Source of the DNA: Rickettsiales bacterium
GTDB lineage: Bacteria > Pseudomonadota > Alphaproteobacteria > Rickettsiales > Deianiraeaceae
Direction of reading: 5' to 3'
Assembly (NCBI GenBank): GCA_017444095.1
Contig: JAFSXM010000031.1
Span: 1-64,000, forward strand
DNA length: 64,000 bases
The stretch's first letter is position 1, and each line of letters opens with the position of its first letter. This document shows, in pieces, positions 49,141 to 58,467 of this stretch. Made by a program: the position numbers and the translations under genes. The notes below the pieces were generated by a model, which was not told the DNA's origin, made no database searches, and saw only the letters and a program-made list of their open reading frames with translations.

Positions 49141-50760
49141 TTATTGAGCTTGATAAAATAATATATCTTCTTTGTTTAGTTTTGTTTGTTGAATGACAAC
49201 ACCATACTTATTTATGATGGCAGAAATTCCATTGTTAGATAACCTCACGACCGGTACACCAGTTCTTACTGCCAAGAACTTTGACATCAAAAAATGCTGA
49301 TAAGCACCAAAACCAGACCTCATCCAAATATCATTCACAAGATTAACTATAATCTCGCCCCGTTCTTTAAGGCTTTTAATGTTGTTTTCCTTTTTATATG
49401 TTTCGCTCATTCTTCTTTCTTTATTTCTATACTTTTCAATGTGTTTTATAACCAATTCTGGAAAAATACTTTCATAGCACACTATTGGATAAATAGTTGG
49501 TAAGTCGCGATAAAAAGTAAATAAATCATTATCTTCGTCTTTTGCGACTGCTAAATCTTCACTATACCCAACTATACTTTTAATAAAGTTTGGAGGTAAT
49601 ATTTTACGAAATGGTATGTATTCACCAAATGGAACCAGATGTTTTTTCTTATAAATACCAACAACCTCACCCGCATTTGTTAATGAATATATCGCATTAT
49701 AAACTGGGACACCATCTGTATGCAAACCGCCAAGTAGTATAATTGACTTGTCATTTGGGACGACATTGCTTATAAAATTCGCCAGATTGCTGGCACTATA
49801 CAATGTTTCATTTATTGCACTCTCTGGCATTAACATTATTGTTGGTTTTCTTGAATGCGAGAACATATGTAAAACCTCAACTCTTTTGTTAAAATATTGG
49901 TTTTCAAACAAACTAATATTTTCATATCCAGCTGGCTCGTTAATTTGCACTCCAACGATATTGACATTTATATCAGCATCTTTGTTTGTATTAGTAATAA
50001 TTAGTCCAACAGCACCATTAACCAACCATAACACAAGAACCACAATGCAAACCTTTCGTGATAAAGCACTTTTTTTACATATCCAAAAATAAGGAACTAA
50101 TGCCAACAACAACACACATATTGAATATACATCAATGCCAAATAGCCTAACTGGCTGTATTAAATAAGGATATGGTATAAAATGTCCAAACAGCATCCAA
50201 GGAAAACCGCCAAAAATAAAATGTCCGCGGATGTAATCGCCCAAGAACCAGCAAATGCAAAACATTACTAAAAAATACAGATAGTTGTATTGACGATTTT
50301 TGTAAAACTTGTTCCAAACAATTAAACCAAATATAAAGAATAGAACAAATAATAAGTCTATAACAAATGGTATACCAAGTAAAGCAAATGGTATTAACGG
50401 CCAAAACATTTTAAATAGTGTCAACGGTAAACATAACCACCAGAAAATACCAACAAAATGACCAAATAAAAACCAAAAAATTACAGCCATTTGTGATATG
50501 ATTTTATCATCCTTTCTGCTGTCTAATATGTAAAACAACGACCCAAATGTTAGTGGCAATATAATAATAAAACTTATAGGTGTAGATGCAAAGAAGTTTA
50601 GCAAGCCAATAAAAAACATTGCCATCCAACTTTTCAATCCATGTTTATAGATACAATAATTCAGTAGTCTTTTCCAATAGTGTTTACAACTAATAAATAA
50701 ATGTATGACAAAAACTTTTAATGAAAATGCAATAAGTTGCCTATTAAAAGTAATTTTCAT
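49141..50760 (-). CDS. lnt: Apolipoprotein N-acyltransferase
   Basis: Lnt adds the third acyl chain to lipoproteins at the inner membrane. About six N-terminal helices precede a nitrilase domain with the triad visible in MLMPESAIN (Glu), KKKHLVPFGEY (Lys) and PIVCYESIFPE (Cys). I start at the ATG at 50760 (MKITFNRQ), giving 539 residues and a 16-base gap to atpG; the longer reading from 50811 overlaps atpG. It fits with LolD, Pal and the SPOR lipoprotein. Confidence 0.93.
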   Translation of the reverse strand: MKITFNRQLIAFSLKVFVIHLFISCKHYWKRLLNYCIYKHGLKSWMAMFFIGLLNFFASTPISFIIILPLTFGSLFYILDSRKDDKIISQMAVIFWFLFGHFVGIFWWLCLPLTLFKMFWPLIPFALLGIPFVIDLLFVLFFIFGLIVWNKFYKNRQYNYLYFLVMFCICWFLGDYIRGHFIFGGFPWMLFGHFIPYPYLIQPVRLFGIDVYSICVLLLALVPYFWICKKSALSRKVCIVVLVLWLVNGAVGLIITNTNKDADINVNIVGVQINEPAGYENISLFENQYFNKRVEVLHMFSHSRKPTIMLMPESAINETLYSASNLANFISNVVPNDKSIILLGGLHTDGVPVYNAIYSLTNAGEVVGIYKKKHLVPFGEYIPFRKILPPNFIKSIVGYSEDLAVAKDEDNDLFTFYRDLPTIYPIVCYESIFPELVIKHIEKYRNKERRMSETYKKENNIKSLKERGEIIVNLVNDIWMRSGFGAYQHFLMSKFLAVRTGVPVVRLSNNGISAIINKYGVVIQQTKLNKEDILFYQAQ

Positions 50761-50776
50761 TTGCAAACAACACAAA

Positions 50777-51658
50777 CTAACTGATGGCTTCAAAGCCAGA
50801 CACAATATCACTTAACTCAGATGTAATTCTTGATTGTCTACTTTTATTATATTGAATTCTTAAATCATCTATAATCTCTTGACCATTTTTGGTGGCATTA
50901 TCCATAGCATTCATTCTGCTTGAAACTATAGATGCTATATTTGAAACATAAGAGCTGTATATTTTGGTTCTAATGAAATATTCAACGACTGCTGAAACCG
51001 TATCATCAGTTTCATCAATATTGATGAAATCTGCCTTCTTATAATCAATACAACTTTTATCTATTGGTAATAATTGTTGTTTTTCTGCAACACAAGTAAT
51101 AATATTTTTAAACTTATGAAATAATACACTTATTTCACAATATTTTCCGTTCATATAATCTTCTAATACCGATGCCGTAATTTTGCTAACAAGTTCATTA
51201 TTGCAATATTCTGCATCAAGTGTATCTGTTGTTTTATAAACATTTACTCCAAGTTTATCAGCATGTAATTGCAAAAACTTAACCGCTCGTTTCCCAATTG
51301 GTAAAATAGTAATATTTTTACCAGCTTGCTTGTATGCTTTAACTACATTTGTTGTTTCTTTAAAAATATTTGTATTTATACTTCCACAAGTTCCTTTATC
51401 ACTTGAAAACATCAATAATAAAACATTTTTATTTGTATTACTACTTTCAAAAAACTGCTTTGCCACTATTGAGTTTTCAGTGTTTTTCAAAAATAACCCA
51501 AGAACATCATTAGCACTGCTTTCATACCTTTCTGCTACACCAATCATTTGTTTAATTTTTGCAATTTTTGCAGTTGCAATCATTTGCATTACCTTCGTGA
51601 CTTTGATAGTGGAAGAAATACTATCTATTCGTTTTTTTATTTCAACAAGACTTGCCAT
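50777..51658 (-). CDS. atpG: ATP synthase gamma subunit
   Basis: The gamma subunit is the rotor shaft of F1. N-terminal MASLVEIKKRIDSISSTIKVTKVMQMIA and the C-terminal RMNAMDNATKNGQEIIDDL are strongly conserved. At 293 residues from the ATG at 51658 it is normal length. It is separated from other atp genes, none of which is in the window, and is followed by lnt. Confidence 0.95.
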   Translation of the reverse strand: MASLVEIKKRIDSISSTIKVTKVMQMIATAKIAKIKQMIGVAERYESSANDVLGLFLKNTENSIVAKQFFESSNTNKNVLLLMFSSDKGTCGSINTNIFKETTNVVKAYKQAGKNITILPIGKRAVKFLQLHADKLGVNVYKTTDTLDAEYCNNELVSKITASVLEDYMNGKYCEISVLFHKFKNIITCVAEKQQLLPIDKSCIDYKKADFINIDETDDTVSAVVEYFIRTKIYSSYVSNIASIVSSRMNAMDNATKNGQEIIDDLRIQYNKSRQSRITSELSDIVSGFEAIS

Positions 51659-51768
51659 CAAGATGAATGAAAAAAAAGCAATTTTATTTGCAAGGAGGAT
51701 TTTGTATTTTTAATTTGCTTTTTATATTTTCTGCCAAACTAAATGTATAGTTGTTTTATTTTTTTTAT

Positions 51769-52239
51769 ATGAAAAAAAGTGTTGCTTTACTTTCATTGTT
51801 GTTAATAAGTGCTTGTGCTTCTAATAAGGAAGAAAATGTAGCTAAACCAACAAACAAGTCTAATCAAAACCAAGTTGAAAAACAGGCAGAAAAAAGAGAT
51901 CTTGTAAAAGAATTCAATGAGTTTGCAAACAAAAACCCTGTCTATTTTGAGTTTGATAGTGTTAAAATCACGAACGAAAATGTTGCTAATAAGTATGCAA
52001 AACTTGCAAAAGATTTGGATAAAAACACAACATTAACAATTGAAGGTTATTGCGACAATAGAGGTAGCGATAACTACAATGATACATTAGGGCAAAAAAG
52101 AGCAGAAGCTGTAAAAAATAAAATTGGGAAAAGTGATGCAAAAGTAGTTTCTTATGGAAAAAGAAAGTTCAAAAATTATAGCAAAGATTTTGAAGAAAAT
52201 CAACAAGCTAATAGAAAGGTAGTCGTGATAGCTAAATAG
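51769..52239 (+). CDS. pal: Peptidoglycan-associated lipoprotein
   Basis: From the ATG at 51769 (MKKSVALLSLLLISAC) there is a clean lipoprotein signal with the Cys at residue 16. A disordered linker and an OmpA-like domain follow with VYFEFDSV, TIEGYCDNRGS and QKRAEAVKN, which bind peptidoglycan. It is the Tol-Pal outer-membrane anchor, 156 residues. tolB, often adjacent, is absent. A strong terminator follows. Confidence 0.93.
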   Translation: MKKSVALLSLLLISACASNKEENVAKPTNKSNQNQVEKQAEKRDLVKEFNEFANKNPVYFEFDSVKITNENVANKYAKLAKDLDKNTTLTIEGYCDNRGSDNYNDTLGQKRAEAVKNKIGKSDAKVVSYGKRKFKNYSKDFEENQQANRKVVVIAK

Positions 52240-52267
52240 TGTTTAGTGGTTGAAAATAAAAATATCA

Positions 52268-52307
52268 AGCTCCAATGCTATAATGTAGTGTTGGAGCTGT
52301 TTTTTTT
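52268..52307 (+). terminator. Terminator of pal that abuts the next start codon
   Basis: An 8-bp stem AGCTCCAA/TTGGAGCT (52268-52275 with 52291-52298) is followed by a run of eight T (52300-52307) and then directly by ATG at 52308. The 15-base loop contains TATAAT (52279-52284). A transcript starting near 52291 would use GGAG (52293-52296) from the downstream arm as its Shine-Dalgarno site. Confidence 0.8.
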
Positions 52308-53390
52308 ATGACAAAACAATTTACTATACCTTGTCAATTTGGCCAACAAACATCTCCAGTGACATTTTACATCGGTCATCCAGATAATGGACATCATCCA
52401 ATACATTTTCAATCTAATTGGTTATCAAGCTCAAAAGGCGGAACCGTTCCGCAAGATTTAATGATGACATTACAAAAATTACATGACTTAGCATTAGAAA
52501 ATAATGCTGATTTTGAAGAACTATGTTATTATGCTTTAATATCCGCAACACAAAATTCCAACGGCGATGGGGTATCTGAGGGCGAAATTACAAGTTATGC
52601 TGATGAATATTTAAAAAAAGAGCTTAATGGTGAAACAGATAGTAAAGAACAAAGCATAGAAACTATTGCTGATGGAAGTAAAAATAACAATGTTGAAGTT
52701 GGCGGTGCAGAAGATGATGCCAACAATAATAAGCAATCATCTGCCATATCAAATGAAAATAATTCCAATAATAATGATATTGCGACAAAAAAACAAACAC
52801 AAGACGATGTGGTAATGGAAAATAATAATAACGGCCAACAATTACAGGTTGACGATACTGATACGAATAATGCTGTCAATAATAATACCATAAATAAAGC
52901 AAAGGTTATACCGACACTCAATACGGATATACAAAAAATAGACACAATTGAGGCTAATAATGGCAATAACGAGGCTACCAATGAAGATTTATTAGATACT
53001 GACCTGTTTAGCGATGAGATGACAGAGGGCAACAAGCCAGCATCAGCAATCTTGCGAAAAGATGACCATAGTGACAATACTAATAATATAGATGATGACA
53101 TATTGATGGATGATAGTTTATTGCTGGGTGATGATGCAATATTCAACGACGATATTGAAAAAGAAGATAATGTAAATAGTGATAAGGACAATCAGCTAAC
53201 ATATGACAAAGATGGCTTTGATAATGAATACGATGATTTGATGGATGATGAAATCATTTTTGATGATGACAACGGCGATGAATTGCTTGATGATTTTGCG
53301 GACACAAATAACAATAATAATACCGATGCTACAACGGAAGATACAGATAATTTGCTTATGGACGATGATTTGATGGATTTTGGAAAATAA
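52308..53390 (+). CDS. DUF2610-like protein with a long acidic Asn/Asp tail
   Basis: Residues 1-80 (FTIPCQFGQQTSPVTFYIGHPD then NGHHPIHFQSNWLS and GGTVPQDLMMTLQKLHDLA ... FEELCYYAL) resemble the DUF2610 family, known mainly from Rickettsiales; its function is unestablished. The remaining 280 residues are disordered and very acidic, with repeated LMDD/DDIL-type patches. An EF-hand-like NSNGDGVSEGEI lies at 83-94 but lacks a perfect final ligand. No signal peptide or membrane helix. The gene starts at the end of the pal terminator. The DUF2610 call comes from memory of the pattern, without a search. Confidence 0.75.
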   Translation: MTKQFTIPCQFGQQTSPVTFYIGHPDNGHHPIHFQSNWLSSSKGGTVPQDLMMTLQKLHDLALENNADFEELCYYALISATQNSNGDGVSEGEITSYADEYLKKELNGETDSKEQSIETIADGSKNNNVEVGGAEDDANNNKQSSAISNENNSNNNDIATKKQTQDDVVMENNNNGQQLQVDDTDTNNAVNNNTINKAKVIPTLNTDIQKIDTIEANNGNNEATNEDLLDTDLFSDEMTEGNKPASAILRKDDHSDNTNNIDDDILMDDSLLLGDDAIFNDDIEKEDNVNSDKDNQLTYDKDGFDNEYDDLMDDEIIFDDDNGDELLDDFADTNNNNNTDATTEDTDNLLMDDDLMDFGK

Positions 53391-53442
53391 ATATTAACAT
53401 AGTTAATTTTTTTAAAGATTATAACTTTTGAATAAAAACAAA

Positions 53443-53472
53443 TTGACAATAATTGTAAAAAAACGATATTGT
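53443..53472 (+). promoter_or_regulatory. Promoter of the ELM1-like gene
   Basis: TTGACA (53443-53448) and TATTGT (53467-53472) are spaced 18 bases apart and lie 14 bases before the ATG at 53487. Confidence 0.45.
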
Positions 53473-53486
53473 GATTGTTTTTTGTT

Positions 53487-54476
53487 ATGTCAAATTTACA
53501 TATTATAGCTTTGTTCGGGCAACACCAGCACAGTCGTCTTGATAATGCACAAACATTGTTAGTAGCCGAGAAGTTATCACAAGGCGGTGTTTTGTATAAA
53601 AAAAATATTTACTGGAATATGTTAATCAACTTACCAAGAGCTATACTATTTTTTATACCAGTTTGGCTGTTAATTAAACATAATGATGGATTTAAAGACA
53701 TAGAACAATGTGATGCCATTGTGACTTGTGGTAGAAAAATGGTTCGTTATGCAAAGCACTTAAAAAAACATTGTTGTCCAGATGCTAAAATTATTCAAAT
53801 CGGTAATCCAACTTGTGATTTAAGAGGAGTTGATGTCTTGTTAAGACCAATATACAGCAGAAATATCCCGCATAAAAATGTTATCAATTACAGAGGGTAT
53901 TTGTCAAAACCATTGGAAAAAGAAGCATTTGAACTTGCAGATGCAAAATTTAGCAAAATCAAAGAAGCACTATTTGGACCATATATTTCTGTTTTTATTG
54001 GTGGCAATACAGCTCTTTATAAAATGACACCTGCGATTGCAGAAGATTTTGGTAAAACAATAAATACTATATCAAATAATATGAAAATGCCACTATTAAT
54101 TTGTGTAGATGCAAAAGTGCCAGAAAAAGTAGTAGATATTTTTAAACAACAGCTGAATTGTAGCTATTATTTTTATTATAAAAAACTCAATCCAGAAAGT
54201 CCAAGAGTTGCATTTATTGGATGGGGAAGTTATTACATTTTGATAGGTAATTCAGTTACCGACCAAAGTGAGCTGATATTGCAAGAAAAACCAACTTATA
54301 TTTATTATGCCGGCAATCATAGTAAAAAATATAAGCTATTTTATAATGATGTTATTGCAAACAAATGTGCTATGCCATTATCTAATAAAGACGAGCAGTT
54401 AGCATCTTTTACACCAACTCAATTAAATGATATAGATGCACTAATTGATAATGTTGTCAAAAAAGCTGGCTTATAA
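53487..54476 (+). CDS. ELM1/GtrOC1-like protein (mitochondrial fission ELM1 family)
   Basis: The 329-residue protein shows the family pattern: GQHQHSRLDNAQTLLVAEKL near the start, CDAIVTCGRKMVRYAKHLK, VFIGGNTALYKMT and the C-terminal WGSYYILIGNSVTDQSELILQEKPTYIYY, like a glycosyltransferase-B fold. Homologues occur widely in alphaproteobacteria and in plants, where ELM1 affects mitochondrial fission. The bacterial role is not established. Start is the ATG at 53487; the TTG at 53475 is less likely. Confidence 0.8.
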   Translation: MSNLHIIALFGQHQHSRLDNAQTLLVAEKLSQGGVLYKKNIYWNMLINLPRAILFFIPVWLLIKHNDGFKDIEQCDAIVTCGRKMVRYAKHLKKHCCPDAKIIQIGNPTCDLRGVDVLLRPIYSRNIPHKNVINYRGYLSKPLEKEAFELADAKFSKIKEALFGPYISVFIGGNTALYKMTPAIAEDFGKTINTISNNMKMPLLICVDAKVPEKVVDIFKQQLNCSYYFYYKKLNPESPRVAFIGWGSYYILIGNSVTDQSELILQEKPTYIYYAGNHSKKYKLFYNDVIANKCAMPLSNKDEQLASFTPTQLNDIDALIDNVVKKAGL

Positions 54477-54503
54477 TTAACATTTTAATATCAGTGAACA
54501 TAG

Positions 54504-54532
54504 TTGACATCAGGTTATACTTGTGATACAAT
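54504..54532 (+). promoter_or_regulatory. Near-consensus promoter of the coiled-coil gene
   Basis: A perfect TTGACA (54504-54509), a 17-base spacer and TACAAT (54527-54532). Transcription should start about 54539, at or next to the start codon. Confidence 0.7.
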
Positions 54533-54538
54533 TATTAT

Positions 54539-55762
54539 GTGCCAAGCAATATGAATAATACACAAAACGAACAATTACCAGATATGAATGCCATTAGCAG
54601 TTTGCTTGGTGGCATGCAAAACAACAAAAAACCTGAAACACCAGATAATAGTAAACCAAAAACATACGAAGAATATAAAAAAGAAAAAGAGGAAAAAATA
54701 AACAAAGACAAACGTGAAGAAGAATATCAGAAATTCAAACAATCAATGCAAAGAGCGGAAGAGTATTTAAAACAATTTGATAAAGCAAATTTAAGTAATG
54801 AAAAAAAGAAGGAAATTGAAGATTTAAAAAGATGGACAAAAGGTGGCAGTGATATAATGGAAAAACTCCAAAATGTTACTTATGCATTAAACAGATTTGT
54901 TGATATTGTTTTTTCAGTGGTATTATTTGGTTTCGCCGGTGTGGCCGCAGAAAGACAAATACAGAATGACAAGAACAATATGGCAATGATTTTAAAAAAT
55001 AAAATGGGAATAAAACTGGAAGGTAAAGACAAAGAAATGTTTGACAGGTATCAACAAGAAAAACAACAAGAAGCAAAAGAAAAAGAGGAAAAGAAAAAAA
55101 AACAACAAACAGAAGAAAATAAAGAAGAAACACACATTGAAGACAATAAGTCTTCCAAAGATACTCCACCTATCAATAGGCAGAACAATAATATACCAAA
55201 AATAGATAATGATAAAAAAACAATACAAAATGATAATGAAAAAGCTACTTTTCTTGACAACTGGTTGGCTTTAAATGAAGAAAAAAAACAGCAAGCACAA
55301 CAACAAAAACAGGACAAATGGCAAGAAGAGAAGCCATTAGCAGAGGATAACAAACAAACATTAGACAATACCAATGATAAAACTACACAGGAAAACAATA
55401 AAGAAAATACAAAGTTTTTGTCAAATGAAACGAATGATGTGGAAATAACAGACAAGCAAAAGATGGATGTAGATAAATTACTTATCAAAAAACAGGCACA
55501 AAGCGAAGAGATGTCGAATAAAATTACCAATCAATTAAAAAACATCAATCAAATTGACGGCAATAATAATGAAATTACAGAAGAAAAGGGTAGTGATGGT
55601 AATGATAAGAATAATGATGCTTTAAAACAAAAAAATGATACAAAAATGCAAGAACAACAAAACACACAAAAACAAAAAATGATGTTTAATATGGAACAAA
55701 AACCAATCAATAATGCTATACCAAATAACAAACAAAATACTACGAAAGTTGGCTTAAAATAA
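54539..55762 (+). CDS. Lys/Glu/Gln-rich coiled-coil protein with one hydrophobic segment (putative effector)
   Basis: No family is recognised for the 407 residues. Residues 40-110 are highly charged and helical, one hydrophobic stretch lies at about 121-137 (VFSVVLFGFAGVA), and the rest alternates coiled-coil (KEKEEKKKKQQ) with Asn-rich disorder. I give the GTG at 54539, which coincides with the expected transcription start; the ATG at 54551 (MNNTQNEQ) is the alternative. Its end converges with the barrel gene 6 bases away. Confidence 0.7.
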   Translation: MPSNMNNTQNEQLPDMNAISSLLGGMQNNKKPETPDNSKPKTYEEYKKEKEEKINKDKREEEYQKFKQSMQRAEEYLKQFDKANLSNEKKKEIEDLKRWTKGGSDIMEKLQNVTYALNRFVDIVFSVVLFGFAGVAAERQIQNDKNNMAMILKNKMGIKLEGKDKEMFDRYQQEKQQEAKEKEEKKKKQQTEENKEETHIEDNKSSKDTPPINRQNNNIPKIDNDKKTIQNDNEKATFLDNWLALNEEKKQQAQQQKQDKWQEEKPLAEDNKQTLDNTNDKTTQENNKENTKFLSNETNDVEITDKQKMDVDKLLIKKQAQSEEMSNKITNQLKNINQIDGNNNEITEEKGSDGNDKNNDALKQKNDTKMQEQQNTQKQKMMFNMEQKPINNAIPNNKQNTTKVGLK

Positions 55763-55768
55763 AAATGG

Positions 55769-57580
55769 CTATTTAAGTAAATTTGTTAATGCAGTAAAGT
55801 TAAATCTAACACCAATAGAGAGATTAACATTGTGTGAATGGATTTTTGTGCTTTCAAAAGTATTTTGTGCAAACCTATATTCTAAACCGACAAAAAATAA
55901 CTCTTTACAAAACAATACTCTTGTACCTAATCCAGTTGTAAAACCTACTTTTGTTAATCTTGTGGAATTATTGTTTTGTATAACATTTGCTTGTGCTACA
56001 TTAAAACCAACGAGCCAATAAGGTTCTACAGAAACTTTATCATTTATTTTTACATTGATACCAATTGGAACTGAAAAATTAAACCTTTCTCTAAATGAGT
56101 ATTGATCAACCACTTTTTCATTTGCCTGTTCAGTATTGACTAATGCATTATAATTTACATTTGTATTGTTGTCGTCATCACTATTTTGTCCAATTTGTGT
56201 TTGTTCGGCAGAATTAGCAGAACTTGCATCATCCACTTGTGCACTATGTTGCATTTTTTCCAATTCTTGCCTTTCTCTTTCCAGTATTACATATGGGTCA
56301 TTATCATAATTATTGGGTGCTTCTGTAAGCCCTGTCATTATCATTGCATATTTTTCTGCATCTTGTTCATTGTATGCAATGGTGTCATACCCATTATTTT
56401 CTCGCTCTATATTTTTTTCATTTAAATATGTTTGATACTCTTGCTTGGCTTCATTCCAGCTCGTGTAGTCATCATTTGCATCGCCTTGCAAAGCAATAAC
56501 TTTATTGTAATTTTCTGTGTTTTGAATTATGGTTTTAATTTCCTCAATAGATATTCTATTATTTGCCACAATATTGCCAATACTATTGCTATCATTACTT
56601 TCGTCTTTTTTGTCTTGTAAAACATGATTTATAATTGATTGAGTAATATTGTTATTGTCATTGATAATCTGCATTCTGTCGTGGGTTGCATAAAGCTGTT
56701 GTTTCACGTCATCTGTTAAAAGTATATTATATGGGTCATTATCAAAATTTTCTGGCCTATTTTTCAATCCAGTCATCAGTTGTGCATATATCTTAGCATT
56801 TTCGTTATTGCCATCACCTACAATAGTATGATAAATAGCCATTGCCTCGTCCCAGTTAATATATCCATCACCCGTATATTTATCTAAATAAATATTGTTG
56901 TTGAAAAAATTATCATTGTTAATAGCATTCTTAATAGTTTCATAGTTAATATTTAATGGAGATGATGCTGGTGTGGAAGAATCCAAGAATAATTCTCCTC
57001 CAAAATTGTCCTGTATCTCATGATCAATTGCAAGCTTGTTGGCTTCAATATTTTCATTTGCTTGATTGATTAAAGCTGATCTAATTTCATTCGCATAAGT
57101 TTCTGCATTGGGATATTCATTTTTTATGTATTTAAAATTGCTTTCATTATCGATAATATTACCATTTAAGCCATTATGTATTTGTTCGTTATTTACTGTA
57201 TTATTATTGGTTGATGCCCCAGTGGCTCCATCATTGTCGCCAACATTTGATGTATTTGCCGATTGTTGATTGGCAATGCTATTTATAGATGTATATTGTG
57301 GCAATGTAGCCCGATTATTTTGATTTAATAGTCCACTTATACCTATATTTGCACCAGCAAACAATGCCATTTTATCATTTAATTTTAAGTAAAAATTGTT
57401 GCCAAGATTAAAATTGATATTGAAGTTATTATTTTTACTATGTCTTAACAATGAAAACCCAATCGTAGCATTTGGAATATATCCAAATCTAATAGTAGCA
57501 ATGGATAGCGAAGAATTGGCAAACCATAAAATGTTCGTTAATATAAACATCAATGGCAAATATTTTTTATTGATATTCAT
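55769..57580 (-). CDS. Outer-membrane barrel protein with a duplicated internal module
   Basis: The 603-residue protein has an N-terminal signal sequence (to about residue 27). Barrel-like strands follow at about 28-82 (IRFGYIPNATIGFSLL) and again at the C-terminus (about 480-603, VSVEPYWLVGFNV and HNVNLSIGVRFNFTAL). Between them lies an Asn/Asp-rich insert. Within it, residues 209-297 and 343-441 are two copies of a unit with an EF-hand/dockerin-like loop followed by YAxxMTGLxxxPxxxDNDPYxIL. I infer an outer-membrane barrel displaying a repeated, possibly calcium-binding, extracellular loop. The family is not recognised. Confidence 0.72.
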   Translation of the reverse strand: MNINKKYLPLMFILTNILWFANSSLSIATIRFGYIPNATIGFSLLRHSKNNNFNINFNLGNNFYLKLNDKMALFAGANIGISGLLNQNNRATLPQYTSINSIANQQSANTSNVGDNDGATGASTNNNTVNNEQIHNGLNGNIIDNESNFKYIKNEYPNAETYANEIRSALINQANENIEANKLAIDHEIQDNFGGELFLDSSTPASSPLNINYETIKNAINNDNFFNNNIYLDKYTGDGYINWDEAMAIYHTIVGDGNNENAKIYAQLMTGLKNRPENFDNDPYNILLTDDVKQQLYATHDRMQIINDNNNITQSIINHVLQDKKDESNDSNSIGNIVANNRISIEEIKTIIQNTENYNKVIALQGDANDDYTSWNEAKQEYQTYLNEKNIERENNGYDTIAYNEQDAEKYAMIMTGLTEAPNNYDNDPYVILERERQELEKMQHSAQVDDASSANSAEQTQIGQNSDDDNNTNVNYNALVNTEQANEKVVDQYSFRERFNFSVPIGINVKINDKVSVEPYWLVGFNVAQANVIQNNNSTRLTKVGFTTGLGTRVLFCKELFFVGLEYRFAQNTFESTKIHSHNVNLSIGVRFNFTALTNLLK

Positions 57581-57724
57581 TAAAAAATATCAAAACAGCT
57601 ATTAACGAGTGAAATATACACGAGTTATTGTCAAGCAGATAATAAGAAAAAGTTGTTTTTGATAAACAAACATCACAATAATACAATGCAATAATACTAA
57701 TAATAAATACTGCCGACTAATAGA

Positions 57725-58345
57725 TTACTTCAACAACTCATATTCAAACAACTTGCCTTGAATTTGTGATTTATAATATGTTTTTAACTCATCTTTCAGT
57801 TCTTTAATGTAATTCATCAAATTGCTGTTGTCATATTTGACAACCTCAATTCCCGCTGTAATTTCTTGCTGTGTTGTGCCATAATAAAAATCTTCATCAT
57901 CGCTTTCAAATTGCAATGTTTGTTCTTTTTTTGTGCTTTTCTTTTTGTTTGTAAGTTCTTCTTCAATTTGATAAAGTCCCCATTTTGTAAAATCTGGTTT
58001 TAATCTTCTTGCTTTGTTTAATACGAGTTCCCATTTTGAAATAAGTTCTTTGTCGCTCAATGTATCTTGCAACAAGCACAATTCATTATAATACATTCTT
58101 CCATCTGTGTCTTTGAATGTTCGGCAATGATTTCTTTGAGATAAACAAGTAAAAATTAAACATTTTCTTAAAAAATCATTATCTTTTATATATTCTTCTC
58201 CTTTATCTGCCGTTGTAAAATAAACATCCCTTTCATACCATCTTTCTTGCGGAAAAAGTTTAGCACAAAAGATAGGAAGTTTTGTGATGAAGTTGTCAGA
58301 GCGGAGGTAAAGGTAAATACCATTTTTAATTAAAACTGATATCAT
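57725..58345 (-). pseudogene. C-terminal fragment of a restriction-modification type protein
   Basis: The 206 residues begin in mid-domain (YLRSDNFITKLPIFCAKLFPQ) and contain WYERDVYFTTADKGEEY, CLIFTCLSQRNHCRTF and a C-terminal helical part ending YYKSQIQGKLFEYELLK. To me these resemble the end of large N6-adenine methylase/type IIG restriction proteins. The methylase core (NPPY) is absent. A fragment with nuclease-like motifs lies at 59610 on the same strand, in the order expected for an N-terminus. A free-standing small protein is the alternative. Confidence 0.5.
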
Positions 58346-58452
58346 ATTACATACTGTGTTATATAAAATACTTGATGATATATTGCATATTTATTACAAA
58401 AACAAAATGTATTGTTATATTTTATTTTTATGGTATGTTTAATGTGTTAATA

Positions 58453-58458
58453 TATAAT
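58453..58458 (+). promoter_or_regulatory. -10 box of the Ulp1-like gene
   Basis: A perfect TATAAT ends nine bases before the ATG at 58468. No good -35 box is seen. A leader of two to three bases is expected. Confidence 0.4.
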
Positions 58459-58467
58459 ATCAAAAGA

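Noticed and set aside
52595-53191. 198-codon minus-strand ORF, Ser/Leu-rich
   Set aside because: Mirror of the acidic Asn/Asp-rich tail of the DUF2610-like gene.
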